A stretch of DNA of 10,237 nucleotides from the NCBI GenBank assembly GCA_002482805.1, contig DLGR01000012.1, positions 40,696-50,932 on the forward strand, given 5' to 3'. The stretch comes from Micavibrio sp. UBA7689 (GTDB lineage Bacteria; Pseudomonadota; Alphaproteobacteria; Micavibrionales; Micavibrionaceae). Below, one piece after another: positions 1 to 7,410 of the stretch (the first letter of the stretch is position 1; each line of letters opens with the position of its first letter). A program made the position numbers and the translations under genes. Below the pieces are notes generated by a model. It was not told the origin of the DNA, did not search any database, and saw only the letters and a list, made by a program, of their open reading frames with translations.

Positions 1-387
1 TTAGCGACCAACGCACCGGACACTTTACAGCCGACATCGATCGCTTCGGTTGAAAAAGTCGAACTGGAACCATACCGCCAGACACCTGTTCAGGGTCACA
101 TCGCCAACGACGGAAGATTTATGCCAAACCCCGTTGTAACGCATCAACCCGTCACGGCGTCCAACGTCTATATTCAGGCTGGCGCTTTCGCCGACCAAGC
201 CAACGCCCAGCGCTTGTCACAAAGTCTAAGCGCCTACGGCACACCCAAAGTTGTTCCCGTGACTGTCGGGAATCAAAGCTTTTACCGCGTGCGGATCGGC
301 CCGTTTTCCAGCGTGGATCAGGCAGATGCCACTTTGGGGCGCATGCTCGCACAAGGCACACCCAAAGCCGTCATCATTGTAGAATAA
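1..387 (+). CDS. rlpA: RlpA-like septal protein, C-terminal SPOR domain (5' truncated)
   Basis: The reading frame is open from base 1 to a TAA at 385-387, giving 128 residues of a protein whose start lies outside the window. An ATG at 121 lies inside this open frame and is not needed as a start. The last ~75 residues, from about residue 53, look like a SPOR domain: a YIQAGAF strand, a helix with AQRLSQSL, then FYRVRIGPF and a final helix and strand. SPOR domains bind denuded septal peptidoglycan. The preceding ~50 residues are a low-complexity linker rich in Pro, Thr and Gln. RlpA is inferred, not seen, because the catalytic double-psi barrel would lie upstream. The inference rests on the SPOR domain plus the downstream dacA-tmk order, which often follows rlpA in alphaproteobacteria. 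Another SPOR protein is the main alternative. Confidence 0.8.
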   Translation, partial: LATNAPDTLQPTSIASVEKVELEPYRQTPVQGHIANDGRFMPNPVVTHQPVTASNVYIQAGAFADQANAQRLSQSLSAYGTPKVVPVTVGNQSFYRVRIGPFSSVDQADATLGRMLAQGTPKAVIIVE

Positions 388-499
388 AAACCGCAGAAAA
401 CCGCGCGAAAAACCCTATTCAGGGGTTGCGAAAAAGGCCAATCCCTGTTTTCATGGCTTCCTCGGTTTCACCCTAACTTTTTTGCAGGTTTTTTCGCGC
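388..499. other. rlpA-dacA intergenic region
   Basis: This 112-base gap holds two near-copies of AAAACCGC just after the rlpA stop. It also holds a short inverted repeat, CCCT at 413-416 and AGGG at 421-424. The repeat is not followed by a T run on the plus strand, so I do not call a terminator. A poor -35-like TTGCGA lies at 426-431 with no good -10 at proper spacing. I see no clear promoter. An AGG at 486-488 could be a weak ribosome site for the ATG at 500. Confidence 0.4.
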
Positions 500-1807
500 A
501 TGCGCTTTCTTTTCGCCGCCTTTATCCTCGTTCTTTCCTTTGCCGCACCTGCTTCCGCGCAGATGCTCGATACGCTCGCCAAAAACGCCTACATCGTAGA
601 CTTCGAAACGGGTCAGGTTCTGCTCGACAAAGGCGGCGATGAAAAAATGCCGACATCCTCGATGTCGAAAACCATGACCATGTATCTGGTGTTCGAAGGT
701 CTGAAGAACGGCAAACTGACGCTGGATCAGGAATTGCCCGTGTCCGAAAAGGCATGGAGCACGCAAGGCTCTAAAATGTTCGTGCCGATCAACGCAATGG
801 TACGGGTCGAAGATCTGATCCGCGGCGTTATCGTGCAATCGGGCAATGACGCTACCATCGTTCTCGCCGAAGGCATGGCTGGTAATGAGGGCGAATTCGC
901 CGCCGCCTTGAATGCGAAGGCCAAAGAACTCGGCATGATGAATTCCAATTTTGTGAATGCATCGGGCTGGCCTGATCCTAATCATTATTCCACCTGCCAC
1001 GACCTTACGATTCTGGCGAAGGCTTTGATTCAAAACTTCCCGGAACAATACAAATATTATGCCGAAAAAGACTTCACCTATAACAACATCAAACAAGGCA
1101 ACAGAAACCCGTTGCTCTACAAAAACATCGGGGCGGACGGTATCAAAACGGGCCACGCGGAAGAGGCGGGGTATGGCTTGATGGGTTCTGCCGTGCGTGA
1201 CGGCCGCCGCGTCATCATGGTGTTGAACGGCATGGCCTCGATGGAAGAGCGTGCGGCTGAATCCACGCGCTTGATGGAATGGGCGCTCGCCACATTCACC
1301 AACAAAAACATTTTGCACGCTGGCATGAAGGTTGCCGACGCTCCTGTCGTCATGGGTATGGAACGCTCTGTTCCGCTCATTGTCGAAAGAGATTTGAAAG
1401 TTACTGTGCCGAAAATGAACACTGCGGGCGGTGCAACCGCGCAGGCTGTATTCAAGGGCCCGATCGAAGCGCCTGTGACAAAAGGCCAGCAGGTCGGTGT
1501 CGTGCGCGTAACTGTTCCAAACATGGAGCCGATGGAATTGCCCATCGTCGCGGCGAAAGATATTCCACGCAAAGGTTTCTTTCCGGCATTACTGGAGAAA
1601 ACGGAACGCCTCATATTCGGTGACCGCGTTTCTGCATCTTCCGTTTCTGCACCCGTAAAACCTGTTGCTGAACCTGCTCCTACGCCTGTCGTTGTACCTG
1701 CACCCGTAACAACAACGCCTGCACCAGTACCGACAGCAGCACCGACCACAGACACTTTGCCTGAACTTGCACCGGCGCCCGCGCCCGCAACGGCACCCAC
1801 GGAATAA
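500..1807 (+). CDS. dacA: D-alanyl-D-alanine carboxypeptidase, PBP5/6 (DacA/DacF) type
   Basis: This is a serine D,D-carboxypeptidase (peptidase S11) that trims the terminal D-Ala from peptidoglycan pentapeptides in the periplasm. I chose ATG 500 (435 residues) over an in-frame TTG at 482 because it begins exactly at a Sec signal peptide (MRFLFAAF..., likely cleaved after ASA, residue 20). The three penicillin-binding motifs are present: SMSK at 54-57, SGN at 114-116 and KTG at 216-218. A PBP5 C-terminal beta domain follows, and then an amphipathic helix at about 358-374 (GFFPALLEKTERLIFG), the usual inner-membrane anchor of the family. The oddity is what comes next: about 60 more residues made almost entirely of Pro, Ala, Thr and Val, where the E. 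coli protein simply ends at the helix. tmk starts one base after the stop, so the two are probably co-transcribed. Confidence 0.93.
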   Translation: MRFLFAAFILVLSFAAPASAQMLDTLAKNAYIVDFETGQVLLDKGGDEKMPTSSMSKTMTMYLVFEGLKNGKLTLDQELPVSEKAWSTQGSKMFVPINAMVRVEDLIRGVIVQSGNDATIVLAEGMAGNEGEFAAALNAKAKELGMMNSNFVNASGWPDPNHYSTCHDLTILAKALIQNFPEQYKYYAEKDFTYNNIKQGNRNPLLYKNIGADGIKTGHAEEAGYGLMGSAVRDGRRVIMVLNGMASMEERAAESTRLMEWALATFTNKNILHAGMKVADAPVVMGMERSVPLIVERDLKVTVPKMNTAGGATAQAVFKGPIEAPVTKGQQVGVVRVTVPNMEPMELPIVAAKDIPRKGFFPALLEKTERLIFGDRVSASSVSAPVKPVAEPAPTPVVVPAPVTTTPAPVPTAAPTTDTLPELAPAPAPATAPTE

Positions 1808-1808
1808 A

Positions 1809-2432
1809 ATGGAACGCGGCCTTTTCATCACCTTTGAAGGCGGAGAAGGGGCGGGAAAAACCACCCAGATCAAAAGGCTCGCCGCATCCATACCCGATGC
1901 CATCGTGACGCGCGAACCCGGCGGCACGCCGGAGGCCGAAGCCATCCGCAACACCTTCGTGCAAAACAAAGGGCAGGATTGGCCGCCCGAAGCCGCCGTA
2001 CTTCTGATGTTCGCCGCGCGTGTCATCCACACCGAAAATTTGATACGCCCCGCGCTGATGTCCGGCAAAACCGTGATATCGGATCGCTACACGGATTCCA
2101 CACGGGCTTATCAAGGTTACGCGGGCAATCTTTCACTGGAAAAAATCGAAGAGGTCAAAGAACTCGCCATCGGTGATTTCGAACCTGATTTAACATTTAT
2201 CTTCGACATTGATCCTGCCATCGGTCTTGCCCGCGCAGGTAAAAGAAACGATCAGGCGAACACGTTCGAAGACAAAGACATCGCTTTCCATGAAAAACTG
2301 CGCCAAGGCTATCTGGCCATCGCCGCACAATATCCCGAACGTTGCGTGGTTATCGACGCTGCGCTTGATGTCGACAGTGTGGCAAAAGAAATTCAGGCTG
2401 TCGTGAAATTGCGCCAAAAAAACGCGGCGTAA
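1809..2432 (+). CDS. tmk: Thymidylate kinase
   Basis: Tmk phosphorylates dTMP to dTDP with ATP in the cytoplasm, an essential step in dTTP supply. The product is 207 residues, normal for the family. The P-loop is GGEGAGKT at 11-18. The TREPGGTP segment at 34-41 and the DRYTDSTRAYQG segment starting at D92 are the classical dTMP-site and DR motifs. The P-loop has no arginine, and basic residues appear in the later LID region (ARAGKRN), the arrangement known from E. coli-type enzymes. The start is ATG 1809, giving MERGLFITFEG. The frame could be extended 14 codons upstream to an ATG at 1767, but that would overlap the dacA tail with no family similarity. Only one base separates it from the dacA stop. 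Its own stop abuts the stop of the minus-strand neighbour. Confidence 0.96.
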   Translation: MERGLFITFEGGEGAGKTTQIKRLAASIPDAIVTREPGGTPEAEAIRNTFVQNKGQDWPPEAAVLLMFAARVIHTENLIRPALMSGKTVISDRYTDSTRAYQGYAGNLSLEKIEEVKELAIGDFEPDLTFIFDIDPAIGLARAGKRNDQANTFEDKDIAFHEKLRQGYLAIAAQYPERCVVIDAALDVDSVAKEIQAVVKLRQKNAA

Positions 2433-3311
2433 TTACGGGGCAGCAACCACAGGCATGTCTTTGGGCATCGGGAAGGCGTTCTTTTTTCCCGTCGGAATTT
2501 CCACTGCATAATCCAGCAGCTTCGCGCCTTGATCGGTGTTTTCCAGCGTATCCTTGATAACCTGCATGGCTTTGAATCGGTCCGTTTCAAAACTGCCGAT
2601 CCCTTCTTTATAAGAACCATCGGGCATAAAGTAACGCACGTCGCGCGGGTCGGGCAGGTCGATGCTGTTATCCTCGTTGAGTTTGAGCATCAGAATGCGA
2701 AGCTGCCATCCCATGGCGCCTTCTTCACGGATCATCAGCGGCAAAATCTTGCGCGTTTCGAACATTTCATTGGGGGCGAGGTCCTGCGCCAGCAATTTTT
2801 CCGTGTCGCGGTACAGGCCACTGATATAATTTTGAACGGAATTTTTAATCAGTTCGTGAATTTTCTCTTTATCCTGTTTTGGCAAAACCGCCTCAAGGTG
2901 CGAATAAACGATCGGCGCTTCGGCGGTTGCGTGTTCTGCTGCTTTTTTGAAATACTTCACCAAACGCCCCGCAACGTCCTTGTCAAACATATCGCTCAGA
3001 TTGAGCGGTGTTTCTTCCGTGCGGATTTTCTGGTCGCGGAAATTGTTGCCCGTAACGGGATTGATCAAAAGCTCGTACACACCGGTTTCGGCATTTTTGG
3101 AAATGGCAGGATCATAGGACGTGGTCTGGATTACGGCGGTAGGACCGCGATATTTACCCGAATGGAGGATATAAGCCGTGCGCGCTTCGTGCAGGGCATA
3201 AACCCCCGCGGCAACGGCGCCGAAAAATATAGTCTCGCCGAGACGGAATCGGATGGCGTGGTCGATAACTTCCCAGCCATAGGCGATAGGGTTAAATACG
3301 TCACTACTCAT
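2433..3311 (-). CDS. Unrecognised protein with one N-terminal membrane segment
   Basis: I do not recognise this 292-residue protein. It starts MSSDVFNPIAYGWEV, with an AGAGAG ribosome site nine bases upstream of the start (3321-3326 on the plus strand). A single mildly hydrophobic stretch at about residues 26-42 (ETIFFGAVAAGVYALHE) could be a membrane helix. The remainder is a charged soluble region without cysteines, nucleotide-binding loops or zinc motifs, and with helical Lys/Glu-rich segments in the middle (about 100-190). The amino-acid makeup is balanced, unlike the His/Phe-rich plus-strand frame at 2529-3404, so I take the minus strand as the real gene. It breaks the usual tmk-holB adjacency and points against all its neighbours. 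It probably has its own promoter in 3336-3364. No function is proposed. Confidence 0.8.
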   Translation of the reverse strand: MSSDVFNPIAYGWEVIDHAIRFRLGETIFFGAVAAGVYALHEARTAYILHSGKYRGPTAVIQTTSYDPAISKNAETGVYELLINPVTGNNFRDQKIRTEETPLNLSDMFDKDVAGRLVKYFKKAAEHATAEAPIVYSHLEAVLPKQDKEKIHELIKNSVQNYISGLYRDTEKLLAQDLAPNEMFETRKILPLMIREEGAMGWQLRILMLKLNEDNSIDLPDPRDVRYFMPDGSYKEGIGSFETDRFKAMQVIKDTLENTDQGAKLLDYAVEIPTGKKNAFPMPKDMPVVAAP

Positions 3312-3335
3312 AATGTTACACTCTCTAAGGCGGGA

Positions 3336-3364
3336 ATATTAATTGACATATTAAATGTTGTAAA
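3336..3364 (-). promoter_or_regulatory. Candidate leftward sigma70 promoter for the orphan gene
   Basis: On the minus strand, TTTACA (3359-3364) is followed after 17 bases by TAATAT (3336-3341). This gives 5 of 6 matches to the -35 consensus and 4 of 6 to the -10. It lies just upstream of the AGAGAG ribosome site and the start at 3311. It overlaps the rightward promoter almost completely. AT-rich DNA produces such matches by chance, so the call is moderate. Confidence 0.45.
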
Positions 3365-3371
3365 GTGTAAT
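3343..3371 (+). promoter_or_regulatory. Near-consensus sigma70 promoter for the holB-metG-tatD run
   Basis: TTGACA (3343-3348, perfect -35) is separated by exactly 17 bases from TGTAAT (3366-3371, 5 of 6 to TATAAT). Transcription would begin near 3378, leaving a leader of about 37 bases before the holB ATG at 3415. This is the best promoter in the window and sits at the head of the five closely packed rightward genes. Confidence 0.75.
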
Positions 3372-3414
3372 ATTTTGGCTGTTTCCAAGGCCTTGATGTT
3401 GTAGCCTAAATCCC

Positions 3415-4566
3415 ATGTTCGATGATTTTCTGGATGAGGATGAGTTGGTAGAGGACGGGGGCGAGGGCTCTTGCGCGCCTGCCGAACCCTCGTTGCCGCC
3501 ACCTAACGCAAATACCGAAATGCTCGGCCATGCCGGTATAGAAAAACAGTTTCTCGATTTATTCAACGAAGGCAAACTCCCGCACGCAATGATTTTCGCG
3601 GGGCCTATGGGCGTGGGCAAGGCCACCATGGCTTTCCGTCTCGCGCGCTTCTTGCTCAAACACGGACAGAATGATGATCAGGGCGGATTGTTCGGTGACG
3701 CACCGCCTGCACCGACATCGCTGGATGTTTCCTCCGATGATGCTGTCGCGCACAGGGTCGCAAGCGGCGGACATCCCGATCTGCGCTATTACGAACGCCC
3801 CACCATGCCGACCGGTTTGAAGAAAACCGTGTTCGATGTGGATACGGTCCGTAAAATCGCGCCTTTTTTGCGTATGAGTTCTTCGGAAGGGGGATGGCGT
3901 GTGGTGATAGCGGACGAAGCCGACCTGATGAACAAGGAAGCGCAGAACGCCATCCTGAAAATTCTCGAAGAACCGCCGCCGCAATCTCTGCTCATTCTGG
4001 TCTGCGATCGCTTGGGCGCCATGATCCCGACCATCCGTTCCCGCTGCCGCACATTCTTGTTTCAGGCGCTGGATCCGGAAACCATGTCCTCGCTGCTCAA
4101 ACGCGCCGCGCCGCATGCATCCTCGGGCGAAATCAAAACGCTCACTGAACTGGCGGACGGCTCCATTGGCCGCGCGCTGGAATTGCATGAGGAAGAGAGC
4201 GTGAAAACCCTCAACACCATTCTGGCTTTTCTGTCCGAATGGCCGAACTGGCGCTGGTCGGGCATACATATCCTGGCGGACAATCTGTCCCGCAAGGATG
4301 CGGCGCGGGCCTATGCTGGCTTCACTCATATTATGGAATGGGTTGCGCAATCCTTTGCGCGCGCCAAAGCGGTCAACGATCAAAACCTGTCCGAAGCCTT
4401 GCAAACCCCTGAACTCACGGCCCTGAAAGACCATTATTCCCTTGGACAATGGATTGAAATTTGTGAGAAGCTGAACGCGCATTTTACCGCCGTGGAACGC
4501 AGCAACCTTGATGAACGTCAAGGAGTTATAGGGGCTTTTGCCATCTTCGGCGGTCAATCCATATAG
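3415..4566 (+). CDS. holB: DNA polymerase III subunit delta' (clamp loader)
   Basis: Delta' is the stator subunit of the clamp loader that opens the beta sliding clamp on primed DNA. The 383-residue product shows an AAA+ fold: GPMGVGKA at 63-70, the Walker B-like ADEAD at 166-170 followed by NAILKILEEPPP, and the SRC motif at 209-211. The P-loop has Ala where active ATPases have Thr or Ser, fitting the known non-hydrolysing role of delta'. The segment after the P-loop helix, where E. coli delta' carries its four zinc cysteines, has none. The first ~35 residues are an acidic and then Pro-rich extension (DEDELVEDGG). The ATG at 3415 has no clear Shine-Dalgarno site. A later start would lose the acidic leader but not the core. 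metG follows after 16 bases. Confidence 0.92.
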   Translation: MFDDFLDEDELVEDGGEGSCAPAEPSLPPPNANTEMLGHAGIEKQFLDLFNEGKLPHAMIFAGPMGVGKATMAFRLARFLLKHGQNDDQGGLFGDAPPAPTSLDVSSDDAVAHRVASGGHPDLRYYERPTMPTGLKKTVFDVDTVRKIAPFLRMSSSEGGWRVVIADEADLMNKEAQNAILKILEEPPPQSLLILVCDRLGAMIPTIRSRCRTFLFQALDPETMSSLLKRAAPHASSGEIKTLTELADGSIGRALELHEEESVKTLNTILAFLSEWPNWRWSGIHILADNLSRKDAARAYAGFTHIMEWVAQSFARAKAVNDQNLSEALQTPELTALKDHYSLGQWIEICEKLNAHFTAVERSNLDERQGVIGAFAIFGGQSI

Positions 4567-4572
4567 ATCGAC

Positions 4573-4578
4573 GAAGGA
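4573..4578 (+). promoter_or_regulatory. Ribosome binding site fixing the metG start
   Basis: GAAGGA lies four bases before ATG 4583 and supports this start over the in-frame ATG at 4538, which would lie inside holB. Confidence 0.7.
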
Positions 4579-4582
4579 CTGC

Positions 4583-6142
4583 ATGAGTAAGAAAACTTTC
4601 TACATCACAACCCCCATTTACTACGTGAACGACAAACCGCATTTGGGCCACGCTTACACGTCCATCGCCTGCGATGTCGCCGCCCGTCACAAAAAACTGG
4701 ATGGGTATGAAACCTATTTCCTATCGGGAACCGATGAACACGGGCAGAAGGTCCAGCAAGCTGCCGAAGCAAAGGGTATCGATCCGCAAGCCTTCACCGA
4801 TGAAGTCTCGCAAGTTTTCCGCGATCTGCTGCCCATATTGAATTGCTCCAACAATGATTTCATCCGCACCACGGAAGAACGTCACAAAAAAGCCTGTCAG
4901 GAACTGTGGAAGAGGTTGGTAAAATCGGGCGATATCTATCTGTCCAAATACGCGGGCTGGTATGCCGTCCGTGATGAAGCCTATTACGGTGAAGACGAAT
5001 TGAAAGACGGACCCAACGGCAAAAAAATAGCACCCTCTGGCGCGGAATGCGAATGGGTGGAAGAGGAAAGCTATTTCTTCAAACTCTCCGCATGGGGCGA
5101 CAAACTGCTTGACCTCTATAAATCCCAACCCGATTTCATCATGCCCGAAACGCGCAAAAACGAAATCGTCAGCTTTGTAAAAGCAGGCTTGCGTGATCTG
5201 TCTGTTTCGAGAACGCGCCTGACATGGGGCGTGCCTGTGCCGGACGCTCCCGGCCATGTCATGTACGTCTGGATAGATGCTCTCACAAACTACATTTCTG
5301 CGCTCGGTTTCCCGGATGAAAAATCGGATCTGTATTCCAAATTCTGGCCGGGTGGTCACATGGTCGGAAAAGACATCATTCGTTTTCACACCGTGTACTG
5401 GCCCGCATTCTTGATGGCGGCTGGCTTACCGATCCCGCAACATGTCTTCGCGCACGGCTGGTGGACCATCGAAGGCCAGAAAATGTCAAAATCCTTGGGC
5501 AACGTTATTGCACCGCAGGATTTGATCGATACTTACGGCCTCGATCAATCGCGCTATTTCCTCCTGCGCGAAGTGCCGTTCGGTTCGGACGGGGACTTTT
5601 CCCATGCACAAGCGATAGCACGTATCAACGCAGATCTCGCCAACGGTCTGGGCAATCTGGCCCAGCGCACATTGTCCTTCATCGCCAAAAACTGCGACGG
5701 CGTAGTGACGAATGCGAAAGATTTGACAGCCGAAGACAAAGCTCTGCTGAAATACGCACAGGAAGACTTGATGGCGGGTCTGCGCCGCGAATTCGATAAA
5801 TTCGCATTTCACCGCGGCCTCGAACACATCATGAAACTGGTCTATGATGCCAACGCTTATATCGATGCCCAAGCGCCTTGGACGCTGAAAAAAGAAGGCA
5901 AGACCGAACGCATGGAAACGGTTTTGTATGTACTGACCGAAACCATCCGCTGTCTGGGAATTTCCATTCAATCCGTCATGCCCGCATCGGCGGCAAAAAT
6001 GCTTGACCAACTGGCCGTTCCGGCGGATCAGCGCACCTACAATCACGCAACATCCGAATACGCGCTGAAAGCAGGCACAGCGATGCCCGCGCCCGAAGGC
6101 GTCTTTCCGCGTCTTCAGCCTAAAGACGAGAAGGCGGCATAA
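4583..6142 (+). CDS. metG: Methionyl-tRNA synthetase
   Basis: MetG charges tRNA-Met and the initiator tRNA with methionine in the cytoplasm. The product has 519 residues and is a class I synthetase. The HIGH-type motif is HLGH at 20-23, preceded by TTPIYYVNDKP. The second signature KMSKS is at 300-304 in GQKMSKSLGNVI. The metal-knuckle region (after YAGWYAVRDEAYYGEDEL) lacks the CxxC pairs of the E. coli enzyme, so this is the single-knuckle, probably zinc-free form. There is no C-terminal EMAP-like tRNA-binding domain: after the anticodon-binding helices the protein ends in a short Lys/Ala tail. It is tightly coupled to holB upstream and to the membrane-protein gene one base downstream. Confidence 0.97.
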   Translation: MSKKTFYITTPIYYVNDKPHLGHAYTSIACDVAARHKKLDGYETYFLSGTDEHGQKVQQAAEAKGIDPQAFTDEVSQVFRDLLPILNCSNNDFIRTTEERHKKACQELWKRLVKSGDIYLSKYAGWYAVRDEAYYGEDELKDGPNGKKIAPSGAECEWVEEESYFFKLSAWGDKLLDLYKSQPDFIMPETRKNEIVSFVKAGLRDLSVSRTRLTWGVPVPDAPGHVMYVWIDALTNYISALGFPDEKSDLYSKFWPGGHMVGKDIIRFHTVYWPAFLMAAGLPIPQHVFAHGWWTIEGQKMSKSLGNVIAPQDLIDTYGLDQSRYFLLREVPFGSDGDFSHAQAIARINADLANGLGNLAQRTLSFIAKNCDGVVTNAKDLTAEDKALLKYAQEDLMAGLRREFDKFAFHRGLEHIMKLVYDANAYIDAQAPWTLKKEGKTERMETVLYVLTETIRCLGISIQSVMPASAAKMLDQLAVPADQRTYNHATSEYALKAGTAMPAPEGVFPRLQPKDEKAA

Positions 6143-6143
6143 A

Positions 6144-6596
6144 ATGCTTGGCCCATATACATGGTTCTTCTTTTCTTTTTCTGCCGCCGTCGTGTGGGGA
6201 ATTTCCTATGCTATGTCCGAAAAATTAATGAAAACAGGAGGGCTTCCGCCCATATTTATCATGGCTTTTTCAGGAATATTATATGCCGTGATGTGCGGTG
6301 GGATAGCTCTTTGGACGGGCCATTTAAAATCTGGGATGTCCACAATCTCTCAAGACTCTTCTTTATTTTATAAACTTGCGCTGATGGCTTTTTTACATGT
6401 TCTGGGCGCGGGCCTAATTTATCACGCCATCTCCATGAAAAATGCGACCGTGGTTAGCTTGATTGAAATTTCCTACCCTGTTTTCGTATGTTTGTTTGCC
6501 TACATTCTTTACAGAGACATACAAGTGAATATGTGGACAGCGCTGGGCGGATTGTTGATTTTCTGCGGCGTGTTCACGATATATCTGAAAGCCTGA
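6144..6596 (+). CDS. Half-size EamA/DMT-family membrane protein (five helices)
   Basis: This 150-residue inner-membrane protein has five hydrophobic segments, at about 5-25, 36-56, 75-95, 101-122 and 131-149. The last two, with SYPVFVCLFAYILYRD and then a Gly-rich final helix, match the repeat unit of drug/metabolite transporters, whose usual form is ten helices from a duplicated five-helix unit. A single unit would have to pair with itself or with a partner to make a transporter; no partner is visible here. The substrate is unknown. The start at ATG 6144 is supported by GAGAAGG at 6128-6134, inside the metG end. The stop is one base before tatD. My hand count for 6181-6600 is about 44% G+C, against 50-58% in sampled blocks of metG and tatD. 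Part of that difference follows from T-rich hydrophobic codons. Confidence 0.82.
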   Translation: MLGPYTWFFFSFSAAVVWGISYAMSEKLMKTGGLPPIFIMAFSGILYAVMCGGIALWTGHLKSGMSTISQDSSLFYKLALMAFLHVLGAGLIYHAISMKNATVVSLIEISYPVFVCLFAYILYRDIQVNMWTALGGLLIFCGVFTIYLKA

Positions 6597-6597
6597 C

Positions 6598-7410
6598 ATG
6601 TGGATAGATTCACATTGCCATCTCAACCATGAACGCACGGGCGGTGAAGCGCCCGAGGCGATAGTGGCGCGTGCCAAAGCGGCAGGCGTAGACGGCATGC
6701 TGTCCATCTGCTGTGAAATCGAAAAAGAATTGCCGTCGCTTCTCGCCACCATCAAACCGATGCAAAATGTCTGGTGCTCCATCGGCACGCATCCGCACGA
6801 TGCGGGCGTCGCGGCGGAAAAATCCATCACACTGGACCAACTGGTGAAACTCGCCCAATCCGATGACAAAATCATCGGCATCGGCGAAAGCGGTCTGGAT
6901 TTCTACTACAATCATTCCACGCCCGAAGATCAGGAAGCGAGTTTCCGCAAACACATTCAGGCCTGCATCGAAACCGATATGCCACTCATCGTGCACGCAC
7001 GTGACGCCGATGAAGACATCATGCGCGTCATCCGAGATGAAAACACCAAAGCGGGAAAAAAAGTGCGTGGCGTCATGCATTGTTTCTCCAGCGGCGCTGG
7101 CCTTGCCGAAAACGCGCTGGCCGAAGGATTCTACATTTCTTTCTCGGGCATTGTGACGTTCAAAAAATCCACCGATCTGCAGGATATCGCCAAAACCGTG
7201 CCGCTCGACCGCATTCTGGTCGAAACGGACGCACCGTTTTTGGCACCCGAACCATATCGCGGCAAAACGAATGAGCCTGCCTATGTCGGCCACACGGGCA
7301 AATTTCTCGCCAATCTTTTAAATCAGGACGAACAAACTATCGCCACGCGTTCGAAGGAAAACTTCTTCACGCTGTTCAACAAAGCGAAAAAGACATGGAC
7401 GGCAAATTAA
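6598..7410 (+). CDS. tatD: TatD-family metal-dependent deoxyribonuclease
   Basis: TatD/YcfH-type proteins are metal-dependent hydrolases of the amidohydrolase fold, with DNase activity shown for several members. The 270-residue length is typical. The metal ligands can be read in order: H6 and H8 (SHCHL), E97 (GESGLDFYY), H133 (VHARDA), H161 (MHCFSS) and D211 (ETDAPFLAPE). The YRGKTNEP segment near the end is also family-typical. The start is ATG 6598, one base after the membrane-protein stop, with a weak GAAAG site at 6587-6591. Its last 16 bases overlap the next gene. metG and tatD are commonly adjacent in bacteria, so the gene between them here looks inserted. The natural substrate in this organism cannot be told from sequence. 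Confidence 0.95.
   Translation: MWIDSHCHLNHERTGGEAPEAIVARAKAAGVDGMLSICCEIEKELPSLLATIKPMQNVWCSIGTHPHDAGVAAEKSITLDQLVKLAQSDDKIIGIGESGLDFYYNHSTPEDQEASFRKHIQACIETDMPLIVHARDADEDIMRVIRDENTKAGKKVRGVMHCFSSGAGLAENALAEGFYISFSGIVTFKKSTDLQDIAKTVPLDRILVETDAPFLAPEPYRGKTNEPAYVGHTGKFLANLLNQDEQTIATRSKENFFTLFNKAKKTWTAN

Noticed and set aside
413..424. Hairpin CCCT/AGGG after the rlpA stop as a terminator
   Set aside because: The stem is four pairs and no T run follows on the plus strand. On the minus strand a T run follows, but no minus-strand gene ends there.
473..1318. 281-codon minus-strand frame opposite dacA
   Set aside because: It is antisense to well-supported penicillin-binding motifs and has a His/Phe/Arg-rich shadow composition.
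1117..1800. 227-codon minus-strand frame with Gly/Ala/Val/Thr repeats
   Set aside because: The repetitive product simply reflects the Pro/Ala/Thr tail of dacA read backwards.
2529..3404. Long plus-strand open frame of 291 codons opposite the orphan gene
   Set aside because: Its product is rich in Phe, His and Arg without plausible domains, it has no good ribosome site, and it mirrors the minus-strand gene, which has balanced composition and an AGAGAG site.
4721..5389. 222-codon minus-strand frame opposite metG
   Set aside because: It lies wholly inside conserved metG sequence and shows no family features of its own.
6610..7293. 227-codon minus-strand frame opposite tatD
   Set aside because: The plus strand carries every TatD metal ligand; the minus-strand product is an Asp/Phe/His-rich shadow.
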